Shown: positions 8,318 through 17,147, counted from the first letter of the stretch. The stretch: 53,347 nt of DNA from Candidatus Avichristensenella intestinipullorum (GCA_018713305.1 DVFI01000122.1:1-53347); one strand, 5' to 3'. Numbers and translations: made by a program. Notes: generated by a model not told the origin, from the sequence alone.

Positions 8318-9256
8318 ATGGGCGGAGAGAAGCGCCGCCTGGGCGCGCTGGCGCTGGCGGCCGGCGCCGCGGGCATTGCCTTTTCGGCGGTACTGAACAA
8401 AACGATATTGGAGGAAGGGCTTTCGCCGCTGTGGCTGAACGTGTTTCGGCTGGGCTTTTCCTGCCTGTTCCTGCTCCCCTTTTTTCTGCGCGACGCCGGC
8501 GCCCGAAAGGCGTTTGGCACGCTGACGCGCAGGGAAAAGGGGCTGACGCTTCTGTCCGGTCTGATGCTGGCCGGACATTTTGCGTCCTGGGCCGCGGCGC
8601 TTGCCTGGGCCGACTCGTTGATTGCCGCGAGCATCTGGAGCACGTTTTCCCTTCTGACCGTTCTGGGGTCCGCGCTGTTTCTGGGAGAAAAAACGCCCGT
8701 GCCCGCGCTGCTGGGGATGGTGCTGGCCGTATGCGGCGTGGCCATATGCGCGGCGGACGCGCAGGGGGCGCGGCTGCTGGGCGTGGCCATGGCGGCCCTG
8801 GCGGCCGTGACGCAGGCGGTTTATACCCTCTGCGGCCGGGCCGTCCGAAAAAAGCTGGACGTGCTGCCGTATACGATGGCGGTCTATTCGGTGGCGCTGG
8901 GCGCGCTGCTTCTTGCGGCGCTGCTGTCGGGCCTGCCGGACGCCGTCAGCCTCAAGGGGCTGGGGGTGTCCATGCTGTTGGCGCTCGTATGCACGCTGGG
9001 CGGCCATTCCATGCAGAACTATGCGCTGCGCTTCTACAAAGCGCCCACGGTCTCCGCCGTATTCCTGACCGAGGTATTCACCGGCCCTGCGCTGGTGTTC
9101 TTTATCCTGGGGGAGGCGCCCCCGATGTCAAGCGTGCTGGGCGGAGTGGTCATTCTGCTCGGCGTGGGCTGGTATATGCTCTATGAATGGAGGGTTGCAC
9201 ATGGATTGGTACCAAGTCGTCGAAAGCCGCAGGAGTGTGCGGAGCTACCGCAGTGA
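8318..9256 (+). CDS. EamA-family (DMT) permease
   Basis: 312-residue integral membrane transporter of the drug/metabolite superfamily with about ten hydrophobic helices in two EamA halves. The first half runs from GALALAAGAAGIAFSAVLNK to AVCGVAICAADAQG, the second from LLGVAMAALAAVTQAVYTLC to GVVILLGVGWYML. The F-LGE signature before the last helices appears in each half (LFLGEKTPVPALLG, FILGEAPPMSSVLGG). Substrate unknown; relatives export amino acids or other small metabolites. The ATG at 8318 has GGAGG 11 bases upstream. The last 18 codons run into the next gene: the C-terminal tail beyond the final helix overlaps the nitroreductase start by 56 bases, so the two are transcribed and probably translated together. 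Confidence 0.85.
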   Translation: MGGEKRRLGALALAAGAAGIAFSAVLNKTILEEGLSPLWLNVFRLGFSCLFLLPFFLRDAGARKAFGTLTRREKGLTLLSGLMLAGHFASWAAALAWADSLIAASIWSTFSLLTVLGSALFLGEKTPVPALLGMVLAVCGVAICAADAQGARLLGVAMAALAAVTQAVYTLCGRAVRKKLDVLPYTMAVYSVALGALLLAALLSGLPDAVSLKGLGVSMLLALVCTLGGHSMQNYALRFYKAPTVSAVFLTEVFTGPALVFFILGEAPPMSSVLGGVVILLGVGWYMLYEWRVAHGLVPSRRKPQECAELPQ

Positions 9257-9719
9257 CCCCGTTCCCGAGGAGGCGCTGGCGCGCATCCTGCGCGCGGCGC
9301 AGCTGGCGCCGTCCTGGAAAAACTCCCAGGGCTGGGAAGTCATCGTGATACAAAGCCGCGAGCAGATAGAAAAGCTCGGCGCGCTCTTGGGCGGAAACCC
9401 GCGCGGCGTGGACTTCCGCACGCTGCCGGTCATGCTGGCGCTTGTGATGAACCCGGACGCTTCGGGGCATAAGAACGGCATGGACTATTATCTGGTGGAC
9501 GCGGGCATATGCGGAGAGCATATCGTGCTGGCGGCGCAGGCCGAAGGGCTGGGCACCTGCTGGATAGGATGGCTGGACGAAGCGCCCGTCAAGCGCCTGC
9601 TGGGGATTCCCGAGCCCTGGCGGCTGGTGATGCTCACGCCGCTGGGGTATCCGGCCGCGCAGAGCGAGCCCCGCCCCCGTAAGGCCGTGGAAACCTTTGT
9701 GCACAAGGATCGCTGGTAA
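9201..9719 (+). CDS. Nitroreductase-family FMN oxidoreductase
   Basis: 172 residues, a compact nitroreductase fold. The N-terminal FMN phosphate-binding motif is ESRRSVRSYRSDPVP, followed by AAQLAPSWKNSQGWEVIVI and the flavin/dimer motif GLGTCWIGWLDEAPVKRLLG with TPLGYPA near the C-terminus. Family members reduce nitro compounds, quinones or flavins with NAD(P)H; the true substrate cannot be read. The start at 9201 (MDWYQVVE) follows GGAGGGTTGCAC inside the EamA gene. The next gene begins 20 bases after the stop, so it is the second of four genes in a plus-strand run. Confidence 0.9.
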   Translation: MDWYQVVESRRSVRSYRSDPVPEEALARILRAAQLAPSWKNSQGWEVIVIQSREQIEKLGALLGGNPRGVDFRTLPVMLALVMNPDASGHKNGMDYYLVDAGICGEHIVLAAQAEGLGTCWIGWLDEAPVKRLLGIPEPWRLVMLTPLGYPAAQSEPRPRKAVETFVHKDRW

Positions 9720-9739
9720 AAGGCGGAAAGGAGACAGAC

Positions 9740-11002
9740 ATGCGTTGGAAGCTTGCCGCGCTGCTTTGCGGGGCGCTGTGCCTGTGCGCCGGCGCCACCG
9801 CGCTGGCGTCGGAGGAGGCGCAGGATTTGACGGCGCAATGCGATTTTATGATTCGCCATTATCAGACGCCCATTCGCTATTTTACCGACCGCAGCTATGA
9901 AACCGTCGCCGTGTCCGAAACCATCGACGACAGTTTCCTGCAAATCACCCTGCCCGAGGGCAGCGCGTGCGGCGGGCTGTATATTGTCTGGGGAGACGAC
10001 GTCATGCCCTGGCATCTGCTGCGCGAGGAGGCGGACGGCACATGGTCGGTCCTCCACACGGGCGAGGCCGGCGGCTTTCTGCACCAATACATACCGCTGC
10101 AAGGCGAAACGGCGCGGCTGCGCATCGTATCCGACGGGGAAGCCACGCGCTATTTGCGCATCAAGGAGCTGTATGTGCTGGGCGAAGGCGAAACGCCGGA
10201 CTGGGTACAGCGCTGGCAGCCGCCCGCGCAGAAGGCGGATCTCCTCGTGCTCTCGGCCCACCCGGACGACGAGTGGATTTACATGGGCGGCGTCATTCCT
10301 TCCTGCGTGGACGCGGGCAAAACCGTCCAGGTCGCGTATCTGACCACGGCGGACACCCGGCGGCGCAGCGAGCTGCTGGACGGCCTGTGGCTGGGCGGCG
10401 TCCGCCATTATCCGGACATGACCAGCGGCCTGAGCGACCGGTATACCACCTCCCTTGCCGACCAGTACAGCTACTGGCCCAAGGGCGACGTGAACCGGTA
10501 TGTCGTCACGCTCTACCGCCGCTACCGCCCCGACGTGGTGGTGACGCACGACGTCAACGGCGAATACGGGCACGGCGCGCACCGCGTGGCGGCCGACGCG
10601 GCGCAGAAGGCCGTGGCGCTGGCCGCCGGCACGGAAAACACGGCCGGCCTGGAGGCGTATGGCCCCTGGGAAATCCGCAAGCTGTACCTGCATCTGTACG
10701 AGACCGGCCAGATGAAAATGGACTGGCGCGTGCCGCTGGCCAGCTTCGGCGGCCGGACCGCGCTGGAAATCGCCCGGGCGGCCTTTGCCAAGCACGTTTC
10801 GCAGGACGACGGCACCTGGGAGGTGCTGGACGAAGGACGCCATGACAACAGCGTGTTCGGGCTGGCCTTTTCGGCCGTCGGGCCCGACGTGACGGGCGGG
10901 GATTTTTTTGAAAACCTGTCCGAAACGCAGGAGGAGACCGGGCTTGTCATCACGGTTCCCGAGCAGGACGATATCCCCATGGTGATAGATTCCATTGAAT
11001 GA
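9740..11002 (+). CDS. Secreted PIG-L family deacetylase
   Basis: 420 residues with a signal peptide (MRWKLAALLCGALCLCAG, cut near ALA). Residues about 30-155 form an extra N-terminal beta-rich domain. A PIG-L/LmbE domain follows, with the zinc motif AHPDDE at 173-178 and a second ligand motif GEYGHGAHR at about 274-282. PIG-L enzymes remove acetyl groups from N-acetylglucosamine-type sugars; the export signal suggests action on an outside glycan, oligosaccharide or wall component. The substrate is inference. The ribosome binding site is AAAGGAGACAGAC. The following GNAT gene may start within its stop codon or 26 bases later, so the two are coupled. Confidence 0.85.
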   Translation: MRWKLAALLCGALCLCAGATALASEEAQDLTAQCDFMIRHYQTPIRYFTDRSYETVAVSETIDDSFLQITLPEGSACGGLYIVWGDDVMPWHLLREEADGTWSVLHTGEAGGFLHQYIPLQGETARLRIVSDGEATRYLRIKELYVLGEGETPDWVQRWQPPAQKADLLVLSAHPDDEWIYMGGVIPSCVDAGKTVQVAYLTTADTRRRSELLDGLWLGGVRHYPDMTSGLSDRYTTSLADQYSYWPKGDVNRYVVTLYRRYRPDVVVTHDVNGEYGHGAHRVAADAAQKAVALAAGTENTAGLEAYGPWEIRKLYLHLYETGQMKMDWRVPLASFGGRTALEIARAAFAKHVSQDDGTWEVLDEGRHDNSVFGLAFSAVGPDVTGGDFFENLSETQEETGLVITVPEQDDIPMVIDSIE

Positions 11003-11028
11003 GCGCCGGGAAAGGAAGGTGCGTCGTC

Positions 11029-11496
11029 ATGCGGCGCGTTGTCATCGTTCCCTGGCAGGACGCGTTTCATCAGGACTATATCCGCCTGTCCGTAGCATGG
11101 CTGGAAAAGTATGTGCGCGTGGAGGCGGCGGACGAAGCGCTGCTGTACCATCCGCACGAGGCGGCGCTGGAGAAGGGCGGCATGATTTTCTTTGCCCGCG
11201 ACGGCGCGCGGAACGTCGGAACGGTTACCATGCTGCGCACGGATGCGGAAACGTTCGAGCTGGCCAAGCTGGCGGTGACGGAGGCGTACCAGCGGCGGCA
11301 CATCGGCGACAGGCTGGTGGAGACGGGCCTGGCGTACGCCGTGGCGCACGGGGCAAAGCGGGTCGTCCTCTTTACCAACAGCCGCCTGTATCCCGCGCTG
11401 TGCCTGTACCGCAAGCATGGCTTCGTGCAGACGCCGCTGGTGGACAACGCGTATGAAGAGTCGGATATGCGGATGGAGTGGACGCCCCGGGCATGA
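11029..11496 (+). CDS. GNAT-family N-acetyltransferase
   Basis: 155 residues with the GNAT fold. The acetyl-CoA pyrophosphate loop is in AVTEAYQRRHIGDRLVETGL (Q-R-R-x-I-G-x-R variant of Q/RxxGxG/A), and KRVVLFTNSRLYPALCLYRKHGFV is the final strand-helix block. I prefer the ATG at 11029 because AGGAAGG is nine bases before it. An earlier ATG at 10999 overlaps the PIG-L stop codon and would add ten residues. Substrate unknown. Last gene of the plus-strand run; the gene beyond is convergent. Confidence 0.85.
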   Translation: MRRVVIVPWQDAFHQDYIRLSVAWLEKYVRVEAADEALLYHPHEAALEKGGMIFFARDGARNVGTVTMLRTDAETFELAKLAVTEAYQRRHIGDRLVETGLAYAVAHGAKRVVLFTNSRLYPALCLYRKHGFVQTPLVDNAYEESDMRMEWTPRA

Positions 11497-11534
11497 CCGG
11501 GGCCGGCCGTCTTTCTCAAACGATACGGGCGGGG

Positions 11535-12479
11535 TTATACGACCGCGCTTTCCAGCACGGTCAGCGTCCGGGCGTCCGCGTCCAGCGCGCATGCGACGCC
11601 AAAGGGCAGCGTAAGCTTGGGCGTGCAGTGGCCGCAGCGCAGGCCGGCCAGGATGGGCTTGCCCGCCGGGCCGATGCAGTCCAGGAAGATTTGCCGCAGC
11701 GGCAGCGCAGGCTCGCCCTCCCGGCTTTGGCAGTTCGTAAACTCGCCCAGCACCACGCCCGCACAGCGCTCAAACGCGCCGGCGTTGCGCAGCTGGGTCA
11801 GCATGCGATCCACCGCATAGGGCTGCTCGGACACTTCCTCGATAAAGAGAATGGCGCCGTCGAAGCCATAGGCGTAGGGCGTGCCCATGCAGGCCGCCAG
11901 GAGCGAAAGGTTCCCGCCGATAAGCCGGCCCTGCGCCCTGCCGCCGACAAGGGTTTCCCGCGGCCACTCGGGCGGGTTCTCCAGCAGGCCCGCGGGCGCG
12001 GCTTCGCCCACCACCCGCCAGAACGCCGCTTCGCTGAATGCGTCCACGGTTTCTCCCGCCAGGTCGGAAACCGCCATGAGGCCATGGAAGGTTACCAGGC
12101 CCGTCCTCTCGCCGATGGCGCTGTGCAGCGCGGTGACGTCGCTGTAGCCGCTGAAGACCTTGGGGTTGTTGCCGATGGCCTCATAGTCCAGCATCGGGAC
12201 GATGCGCGTGGCCCCATATCCCCCGCGCACGCAGAGGATGGCGTCCACCTCCCTGTCCCGGAACATCTGGTTGATGTCCTGCGCGCGCAGTGCGTCCTCG
12301 CCCGCCAGGTTGCCGTAACGGGCCAGGCAGCTTTGGCCCACTTTGACCGCATAGCCGCGCGCCTTGAGCGCGTCCACAGCCGCGGGCAGGCGCTCGGGAT
12401 GGGGCAGGGCGCTGGAGGGCGCCACAAGGCCCAGGGTCTGCCCCGGCCGGACGGCGCGGGGCTTTATCATTGTACGCAT
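11535..12479 (-). CDS. LD-carboxypeptidase (peptidase S66, LdcA/MccF-like)
   Basis: 314 residues. S66 serine peptidases cut L-D amide bonds: LdcA removes the terminal D-Ala from murein tetrapeptides, and MccF inactivates microcin C-like peptides. Visible motifs are LGLVAPSSALPHP, CVRGGYGATRIVPMLDY, the nucleophile elbow FSGYSDVTALH (Ser at about 112), ILFIEEVSEQPYAVDRML with the catalytic Glu, and LRCGHCTPKLTLPFG with the catalytic His. No signal peptide is visible, so it is cytosolic, as expected for murein recycling. It is the last gene of a four-gene operon with alanine racemase, an M20 amidohydrolase and a D-aminopeptidase, which supports use on D-amino-acid peptides. GGGAGG precedes the ATG. 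Confidence 0.92.
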   Translation of the reverse strand: MRTMIKPRAVRPGQTLGLVAPSSALPHPERLPAAVDALKARGYAVKVGQSCLARYGNLAGEDALRAQDINQMFRDREVDAILCVRGGYGATRIVPMLDYEAIGNNPKVFSGYSDVTALHSAIGERTGLVTFHGLMAVSDLAGETVDAFSEAAFWRVVGEAAPAGLLENPPEWPRETLVGGRAQGRLIGGNLSLLAACMGTPYAYGFDGAILFIEEVSEQPYAVDRMLTQLRNAGAFERCAGVVLGEFTNCQSREGEPALPLRQIFLDCIGPAGKPILAGLRCGHCTPKLTLPFGVACALDADARTLTVLESAVV

Positions 12480-12492
12480 GGCGCCTCCCGTC

Positions 12493-13293
12493 TTACAGCA
12501 CCCAGTATAAGAACTTCAGCACATCCATATAGTCGTCCGCATCATAGGCCACCGTGCGCGCGCCGGTCTTGACGCAGCCCGGATACCAGACGGCGCCGGT
12601 CGCGTCAAAGTGCTGGCGGAAGTTGATTTCCACATGGAAATGCTTCGGCATCGGGAACAGGCAGGCCTCCCGGGGCTGCTGCACGGCTTCGCGCACCGTC
12701 TCGCGGATGCGCCGCACGGCGACGTTGGGATGGATGGAGATGGAAGCGTTGCCGATGCCTTCGGAGACCGGCACCGTGCGGATGTTGGGGTTGACGGATT
12801 GAATCCATTCGCACAGGCCCTTGTCGCCGCACACGCAGTACACCGGCACGCCCATCATCGCCGCGCTGAGGCTGTTAATCATCAGCTCGCTGCACAGCTC
12901 TCCGTTGAGTTTGACATGGTTGTTGCGCAGGTTCATGGTATGGGACAGCGGGTTGGTCGGCATTTCCGCGGCGGAATGGTATCCGGTGAAGACCACGCCG
13001 TCAAACGTTTCGTCCAGCCCCGCCATCATTCTCAGCGGATGCTTGGCCCAGCCGCGCAGAATCCGCGCCTGCTCGGGCAGCTCGACGGGGAAAATGTTGC
13101 GGCCGCTGTCATGGGCGTCCTTGACCAGGATATCCTCCATGCCCGCGTCGACGGCGCCCTGGCAGGCCGCCGCCACCTCGCGCGACATCTGCATGCGCCA
13201 GAAGTCATAGTCCTTGCCCTGGCGCTCGGTTTCTTCCCAGTGCATTACGCCCGCGGTGCCTTCCATGTCCGCGCTGATAAACAGTTTCTTCAT
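12493..13293 (-). CDS. M55-family D-aminopeptidase (DppA-like)
   Basis: 266 residues. The M55 family (B. subtilis DppA) is a zinc-dependent D-aminopeptidase that releases D-Ala from peptides such as D-Ala-D-Ala. The metal ligands are all visible: D9 and E11 in SADMEG, H61 in KDAHDSGRN, H106 in FTGYHSA and E132 in LNGELCSEL. The catalytic-type His is in PLSHTMN at 118. It is cytosolic, with no signal peptide. The ribosome binding site is AAAGGAGAG. It sits 14 bases after the M20 gene and 13 before the LD-carboxypeptidase, within one operon. DppA normally forms a decamer that shields the active sites; nothing here contradicts that. Confidence 0.93.
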   Translation of the reverse strand: MKKLFISADMEGTAGVMHWEETERQGKDYDFWRMQMSREVAAACQGAVDAGMEDILVKDAHDSGRNIFPVELPEQARILRGWAKHPLRMMAGLDETFDGVVFTGYHSAAEMPTNPLSHTMNLRNNHVKLNGELCSELMINSLSAAMMGVPVYCVCGDKGLCEWIQSVNPNIRTVPVSEGIGNASISIHPNVAVRRIRETVREAVQQPREACLFPMPKHFHVEINFRQHFDATGAVWYPGCVKTGARTVAYDADDYMDVLKFLYWVL

Positions 13294-13307
13294 GGGAACT
13301 CTCCTTT

Positions 13308-14465
13308 CTATTCGATTCCTGCCTGACAGGCCAGCGCGGCATGCATCGCCACGCCATAGGGCAGGCAGGCGTCGTCCAGTATGAATTTGCCGTTGTGCAG
13401 CGGCGCTTCCGAGCCGGTGCCCACGTTGAAAAACGCGCCGGGCGCTTCGCGCAGATAGAAGCCGAAATCCTCGCCGCCCATGCTGGGCCCTTTGAGCACG
13501 CGCGTGTTTTCCGGGCCGAACAACCGCGCTGCGGTGTCCAGCACGCGCCGGGCCTCCGCGTCGTCATTGATGCAGGCGCAGTATCCCCGGTCAAACCGGA
13601 CGCGCACGTCGCCGCCCATGGCCTGCGCAATGCCGCGGCTGAGCGCTTCGATGCGCCGGGAAAACTGTTCGCGGTTTCTGTCGTCGAGCGTGCGCAGGGT
13701 GCCGTAAAGCACCACCTCGTCGCACAGCACGTTGCAGGCCTGGCCGCCGTGGATGCTGCCGACGGTGATGACGGCCGACTCGGTGGCCTCCGTTTCGCGC
13801 GTAATCAGGGTTTGCAGCGCGGTGATGATGTGCGCGGCGATGACGATGGCGTCCACGCCGGTTCGGGGGTGCGCGCCATGGCCGCCCCGCCCCAACACAT
13901 GGAGATGGAACTCGTCCGTGTTGGCATGCGTCGCACCGCCGCGCGTGGCGATTTGGCCCACGGGCGCCTGCGAGGCCACATGGATGCCGTATACCCGGTC
14001 CACGCCCTCCATCGCGCCGGCCGCAATCATGGGTTCCGCGCCGCCCACCGTCTCCTCCGCAGGCTGGAACAGCAGGCGTACCGTGCCCGACAGGCTGTCG
14101 CGCATCTCCCAGAGCAGCCGCGCCGCGCCCAGCAGCATGGCCGCGTGCGCGTCGTGCCCGCAGGCATGCATCATGCCCGGATGCTCCGAAGCGAAGGGCA
14201 GGCCGGTTTCTTCCTGGATGGGCAGCGCATCGATATCCGCGCGCAGGGCGATGGTGAGCCCGGGATGCGCGCCCCGGATGACGCCAATGGTCCAGGTGCG
14301 TTCGCCGGAGAAGGGAATGCCGATGTCCGTCAGCGTCCGCCGGATAATCTCCCGGGTTTTGAACTCCTCAAAGCCTCGTTCGGGGACGCGATGCAGGGCG
14401 TGGCGGATATCCGCCGTCCAGTCGGCGAGCGCCCAGGCGGCCTCGCGAATTTTCTGTTCGTTCAT
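13308..14465 (-). CDS. M20-family amidohydrolase (hippurate/N-acyl amino acid hydrolase type)
   Basis: 385 residues, the usual size for M20D enzymes, which hydrolyse N-acyl-amino acids or short peptides with two metals. Motifs: RHALHRVPERGFEEFKT, LRADIDALPIQEETGLPF, MMHACGHDAHAAMLLGAARL (Cys102 and His104 as ligands), LLFQPAEETVGGAEPMI (Glu137/138) and PSMGGEDFGFYLREAPG near the end. Residues about 180-290 are the dimerisation lid. It begins four bases inside the alanine racemase gene (ATGA overlap), so translation is coupled. In this operon it may cleave N-acyl or diaminopimelate-type peptide products; the exact substrate is not deducible. Confidence 0.9.
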   Translation of the reverse strand: MNEQKIREAAWALADWTADIRHALHRVPERGFEEFKTREIIRRTLTDIGIPFSGERTWTIGVIRGAHPGLTIALRADIDALPIQEETGLPFASEHPGMMHACGHDAHAAMLLGAARLLWEMRDSLSGTVRLLFQPAEETVGGAEPMIAAGAMEGVDRVYGIHVASQAPVGQIATRGGATHANTDEFHLHVLGRGGHGAHPRTGVDAIVIAAHIITALQTLITRETEATESAVITVGSIHGGQACNVLCDEVVLYGTLRTLDDRNREQFSRRIEALSRGIAQAMGGDVRVRFDRGYCACINDDAEARRVLDTAARLFGPENTRVLKGPSMGGEDFGFYLREAPGAFFNVGTGSEAPLHNGKFILDDACLPYGVAMHAALACQAGIE

Positions 14466-15610
14466 TCCAAATACCCCACTATTTTCACAGGCTCGCCGCC
14501 CTTGAGATATACGCGCGGCACGCGGCGGCTAATCATGGCCGTGTACTCGTTGGCATAGCCCTGGCTGAAGCCTGCATATTCATGAATTCCGATGGAACCG
14601 CCCAGCAATGTCGCCACATCGCCGACCTGCGCTTCGGGAATTTCGCTGATGTCGACCATGGTCAGGTCCATGCATACCACGCCCAGCACACGCGCGCGCT
14701 TGCCGTGAATTTCCACCTGGCCCACCTCGGACATCGCGCGCGGATACCCGTCCGCATAGCCCACGCACAGCGTGGCGACCCGCGTGTCCTTCGTCATCGG
14801 ATGGTCGGCGTCGTACCCGCAGCACTCGCCGGCGGGCACGTCGTGGATGCGGACGATGCGCGTCTTGAACGACAGGGCCAGGCGCAGCTTTTCGGGATGC
14901 TGATAATCCAGCTTCGTGTGGCCCAGCGCGAAAGCGCCGTCGCGCACGGCGTTGAACTGGTACTGCGGATAGCGCCACATGCCGATGCTGTCGAGCATGT
15001 GCAGCATGGGCGTTGCAATGCCGGCTTCCCGCAGCTGACGGTCTACCTGCCAGAGCCGCTCGGCCTGAAGGCGGTCATGCTCGGGCGAACGCCGCTGCAG
15101 ATGGCTGAACAGGCCGTCATAGACGAGATTGGGCATCCGCAGCACCGCCTGGACGGCCTCCGCCGCCTCTGCCGTGCCAAAGCCCAGGCGGTTCAGCCCG
15201 GTATCCACCTTGCAATGCACATGCACCTGCACGCCCTGCCGAACCGCTTCTTCCGACAGCGCCCGGGCGGTTTCGAGGCGGAAAACGGTGGAAGCGATGC
15301 GGTTGCTCACCGAAACGGCAACTTCGGCGGGCATGGTTTCGCCCATGACCAGGATGTACGCATCATCCGGCAGCGCACGGCGAAGCTCGAGCGCTTCCTC
15401 CACGCAGGCGACGGCAAACAGCCGTTCTCCGTCGGCGTAAAGAATTTCCGCGGTGCCCACCGCGCCCATGCCATAGGCGTTGGCTTTCAGCACGGAAACA
15501 TGGCGGACGCCCGGCGCAAGCTCGGACAGGGCGGCCTGATGGTTGTTGACGACGTCTTCGACACGGATTTCCGCCCAGGTACGGGCGGTGGCGCGCGCAT
15601 AGGACAGCAC
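14462..15610 (-). CDS. alr: Alanine racemase
   Basis: 382 residues, PLP-dependent fold III racemase interconverting L- and D-Ala. Key parts: the PLP lysine K42 in VLKANAYGMGAV, the VDTGLNRLGF stretch, SHLQRRSPEHD, the catalytic tyrosine motif LCVGYADGYPRAMS, and VVCMDLTMVDIS of the C-terminal beta domain. GLNRLGF replaces the usual GMGRLG, a small variation also seen in serine/alanine racemases such as the VanT racemase domain, so amino acid choice is not certain. The start is GTG at 15610 with AGGAGG just upstream. It leads an operon of D-peptide enzymes rather than sitting with ddl or murF, so a catabolic or recycling racemase is plausible. Confidence 0.92.
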   Translation of the reverse strand: MLSYARATARTWAEIRVEDVVNNHQAALSELAPGVRHVSVLKANAYGMGAVGTAEILYADGERLFAVACVEEALELRRALPDDAYILVMGETMPAEVAVSVSNRIASTVFRLETARALSEEAVRQGVQVHVHCKVDTGLNRLGFGTAEAAEAVQAVLRMPNLVYDGLFSHLQRRSPEHDRLQAERLWQVDRQLREAGIATPMLHMLDSIGMWRYPQYQFNAVRDGAFALGHTKLDYQHPEKLRLALSFKTRIVRIHDVPAGECCGYDADHPMTKDTRVATLCVGYADGYPRAMSEVGQVEIHGKRARVLGVVCMDLTMVDISEIPEAQVGDVATLLGGSIGIHEYAGFSQGYANEYTAMISRRVPRVYLKGGEPVKIVGYLE

Positions 15611-15684
15611 GGGGGTTCCTCCTTTGTCTGTAAGCTATGACGGGGTGCATCTTCATGCACCCTGCCCCGCCAAACACCGTATTC

Positions 15685-15713
15685 AGAGTAGCACAGACAG
15701 GCAGGAAAAGCAA
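15685..15713 (-). promoter_or_regulatory. Promoter of the alr-M20-dppA-LD-carboxypeptidase operon
   Basis: Minus strand TTGCTT (15713-15708), 17-base spacer, TACTCT (15690-15685). The leader of about 68 bases ends in AGGAGG. Confidence 0.6.
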
Positions 15714-15721
15714 TCATAATC

Positions 15722-15750
15722 CGACAAAATCGCCCGATTTTCATCGGGCG
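15722..15750 (-). terminator. Terminator after the LytTR regulator gene
   Basis: Seven-base-pair stem CGCCCGA/TCGGGCG with a six-base loop, followed on the minus strand by ATTTTGTC. It separates the nfeD-floA-LytTR operon from the alr promoter. The 108 bases between it and the gene hold no other feature. Confidence 0.6.
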
Positions 15751-15858
15751 GTCAGAGGAATCAAAATGTTTTCTTTGCGGCCTGAAACGGCGCCCTCCTC
15801 ACGCGGCAAAGACGGCCGCGCGGGCCGTCCGCGCGAAACAGAGGCCCCGCAAAACGGT

Positions 15859-16614
15859 TTACCCGAAGAGCTTTTCCAGCTCTTCGTACTTTTCGTGCGT
15901 GATGAGGGCGTCGTGTTTGGTGCCGCGCAGCCGGACGATGTACGTCCAGCGGCCGTAGGGCGTGACGGAGTCAATATGGTTAAGGTTGATAATGTAGGAC
16001 TTATGACAGCGGAAGAAGAGCCGGCCGTCCAGCCGCGCCTCCACCTCGCTGAGCGAATCGCTGGTCACATAGCGCCCGTCGTTGACCGTATACAGCACGG
16101 TCGCGCGGTTTTCCCGCTGCACCAGCAGGATATCGTCCATGTTGACAAACGCCACGCCCTCGCGGTGCTTGAGCATCAGACGGCCGGTGGCCGCCGGCCG
16201 GGCGGCCGGTCTGATGCCGGCGTTTTCCGCGGTGCTGCGCGTGGTCAGAACCTGCTTGACGCGCTCGAGCGTCTGCAACGCGCGGTCTACCTTAAAAGGC
16301 TTGAGCAGATAGTCAAAGGCATACACGGAGAAGGCGTCGCCCATATACTGGTCGTGCGCGGTGGCAAAGATGAGAATCGTTGCAGGGTCCGTGTCCTGGA
16401 TGACGCGCGCGCATTCCACGCCGCTCATTTCCGGCATCTCCACATCCAACAGCACCAGCTGGGGCCGGTGCCGTTGCACCAGCTCCAGCAGCTCTTTTCC
16501 GTCTCTGGCTTCGCCGCGCAGGGCAAACCCGCCGCTGCGTTCGAGCAGCTTGCGCATAACCAATCGCATGCCTTCGTCATCGTCCGCCAGCACCACGGGA
16601 ATCGGTTCGGTCAT
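15859..16614 (-). CDS. LytTR-family response regulator
   Basis: 251 residues. The N-terminal receiver domain has the acidic pocket D11-D13, phospho-acceptor D57 in LVLLDVEMPEMSG and the conserved Lys at 105 in DYLLKPF. A linker around 120-150 leads to a C-terminal LytTR DNA-binding domain with VAFVNMDDILLVQRENRATVLYT and FFRCHKSYIINLNHIDSV. It starts in an ATGA overlap with the upstream unknown gene, so it is translationally coupled to the nfeD-floA operon. No histidine kinase is adjacent. Such regulators usually control exported-peptide, autolysis or competence genes; the targets here are unknown. Confidence 0.93.
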   Translation of the reverse strand: MTEPIPVVLADDDEGMRLVMRKLLERSGGFALRGEARDGKELLELVQRHRPQLVLLDVEMPEMSGVECARVIQDTDPATILIFATAHDQYMGDAFSVYAFDYLLKPFKVDRALQTLERVKQVLTTRSTAENAGIRPAARPAATGRLMLKHREGVAFVNMDDILLVQRENRATVLYTVNDGRYVTSDSLSEVEARLDGRLFFRCHKSYIINLNHIDSVTPYGRWTYIVRLRGTKHDALITHEKYEELEKLFG

Positions 16615-17135
16615 GAATACCTCCTGAGGGGCCTGCGCCTGAGAATTTCGCTGTATACGACGCCTTTGAGCACCTCGTCTCCGTCAAACGTCAGGCACAG
16701 CCCGGGAACGGCGGTATGCGCCGCGCCGGACGAATCGGATTCCGGATACGGGCGCTCCGGACTGGGCCGGGGCGGCGGCTCCTGCGGCCGCGGGGGCCGG
16801 GGAGCGGGCGAGCCTTCGCCGCCCATGCTCCGGGAGCCCTCGCCGCCCACGGCCCGCGCGCCCTCGGCGGCGGTCGCTTCGCTCTGCCGCCGTGCTTCCC
16901 GGATGGCTTCCATCATCATCTGGCCAAACGGATCGTCCATCGGGATGCCGCCCTCCTCCGCGGCGGGCGGCGCCGCAGGAGAAGGGGGCCGGGTCGCCTG
17001 CGGGCGAACGGGCCGGGCGGGGGCTTGGCCGGACGCTTTCTGCGCGCCCTTTTTCTTCCCGCCCTTTTTCTTGCTTTTCGACGCAGCCGACAGGATGGCC
17101 CACAAAATCAAGCCGACAATCAGGATTTCTTCCAT
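16611..17135 (-). CDS. Single-pass membrane protein with Pro-rich linker
   Basis: 174 residues, not a recognised family. A single N-terminal membrane helix (EEILIVGLILWAILSAA) is followed by a Lys cluster (KSKKKGGKKKG). A long Pro/Ala/Arg-rich disordered stretch at about 35-140 holds a short helical insert (DPFGQMMMEAIREARRQSEA). The C-terminus is conserved-looking: CLTFDGDEVLKGVVYSEIL and RRRPLRRYS, a type of ending seen in clostridial membrane-tethered proteins. It lies between floA (12-base gap) and the LytTR regulator (4-base overlap). Its place suggests a partner of the flotillin membrane domain system; this is inference from position only. Confidence 0.7.
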   Translation of the reverse strand: MEEILIVGLILWAILSAASKSKKKGGKKKGAQKASGQAPARPVRPQATRPPSPAAPPAAEEGGIPMDDPFGQMMMEAIREARRQSEATAAEGARAVGGEGSRSMGGEGSPAPRPPRPQEPPPRPSPERPYPESDSSGAAHTAVPGLCLTFDGDEVLKGVVYSEILRRRPLRRYS

Positions 17136-17147
17136 GCATATGACCCC

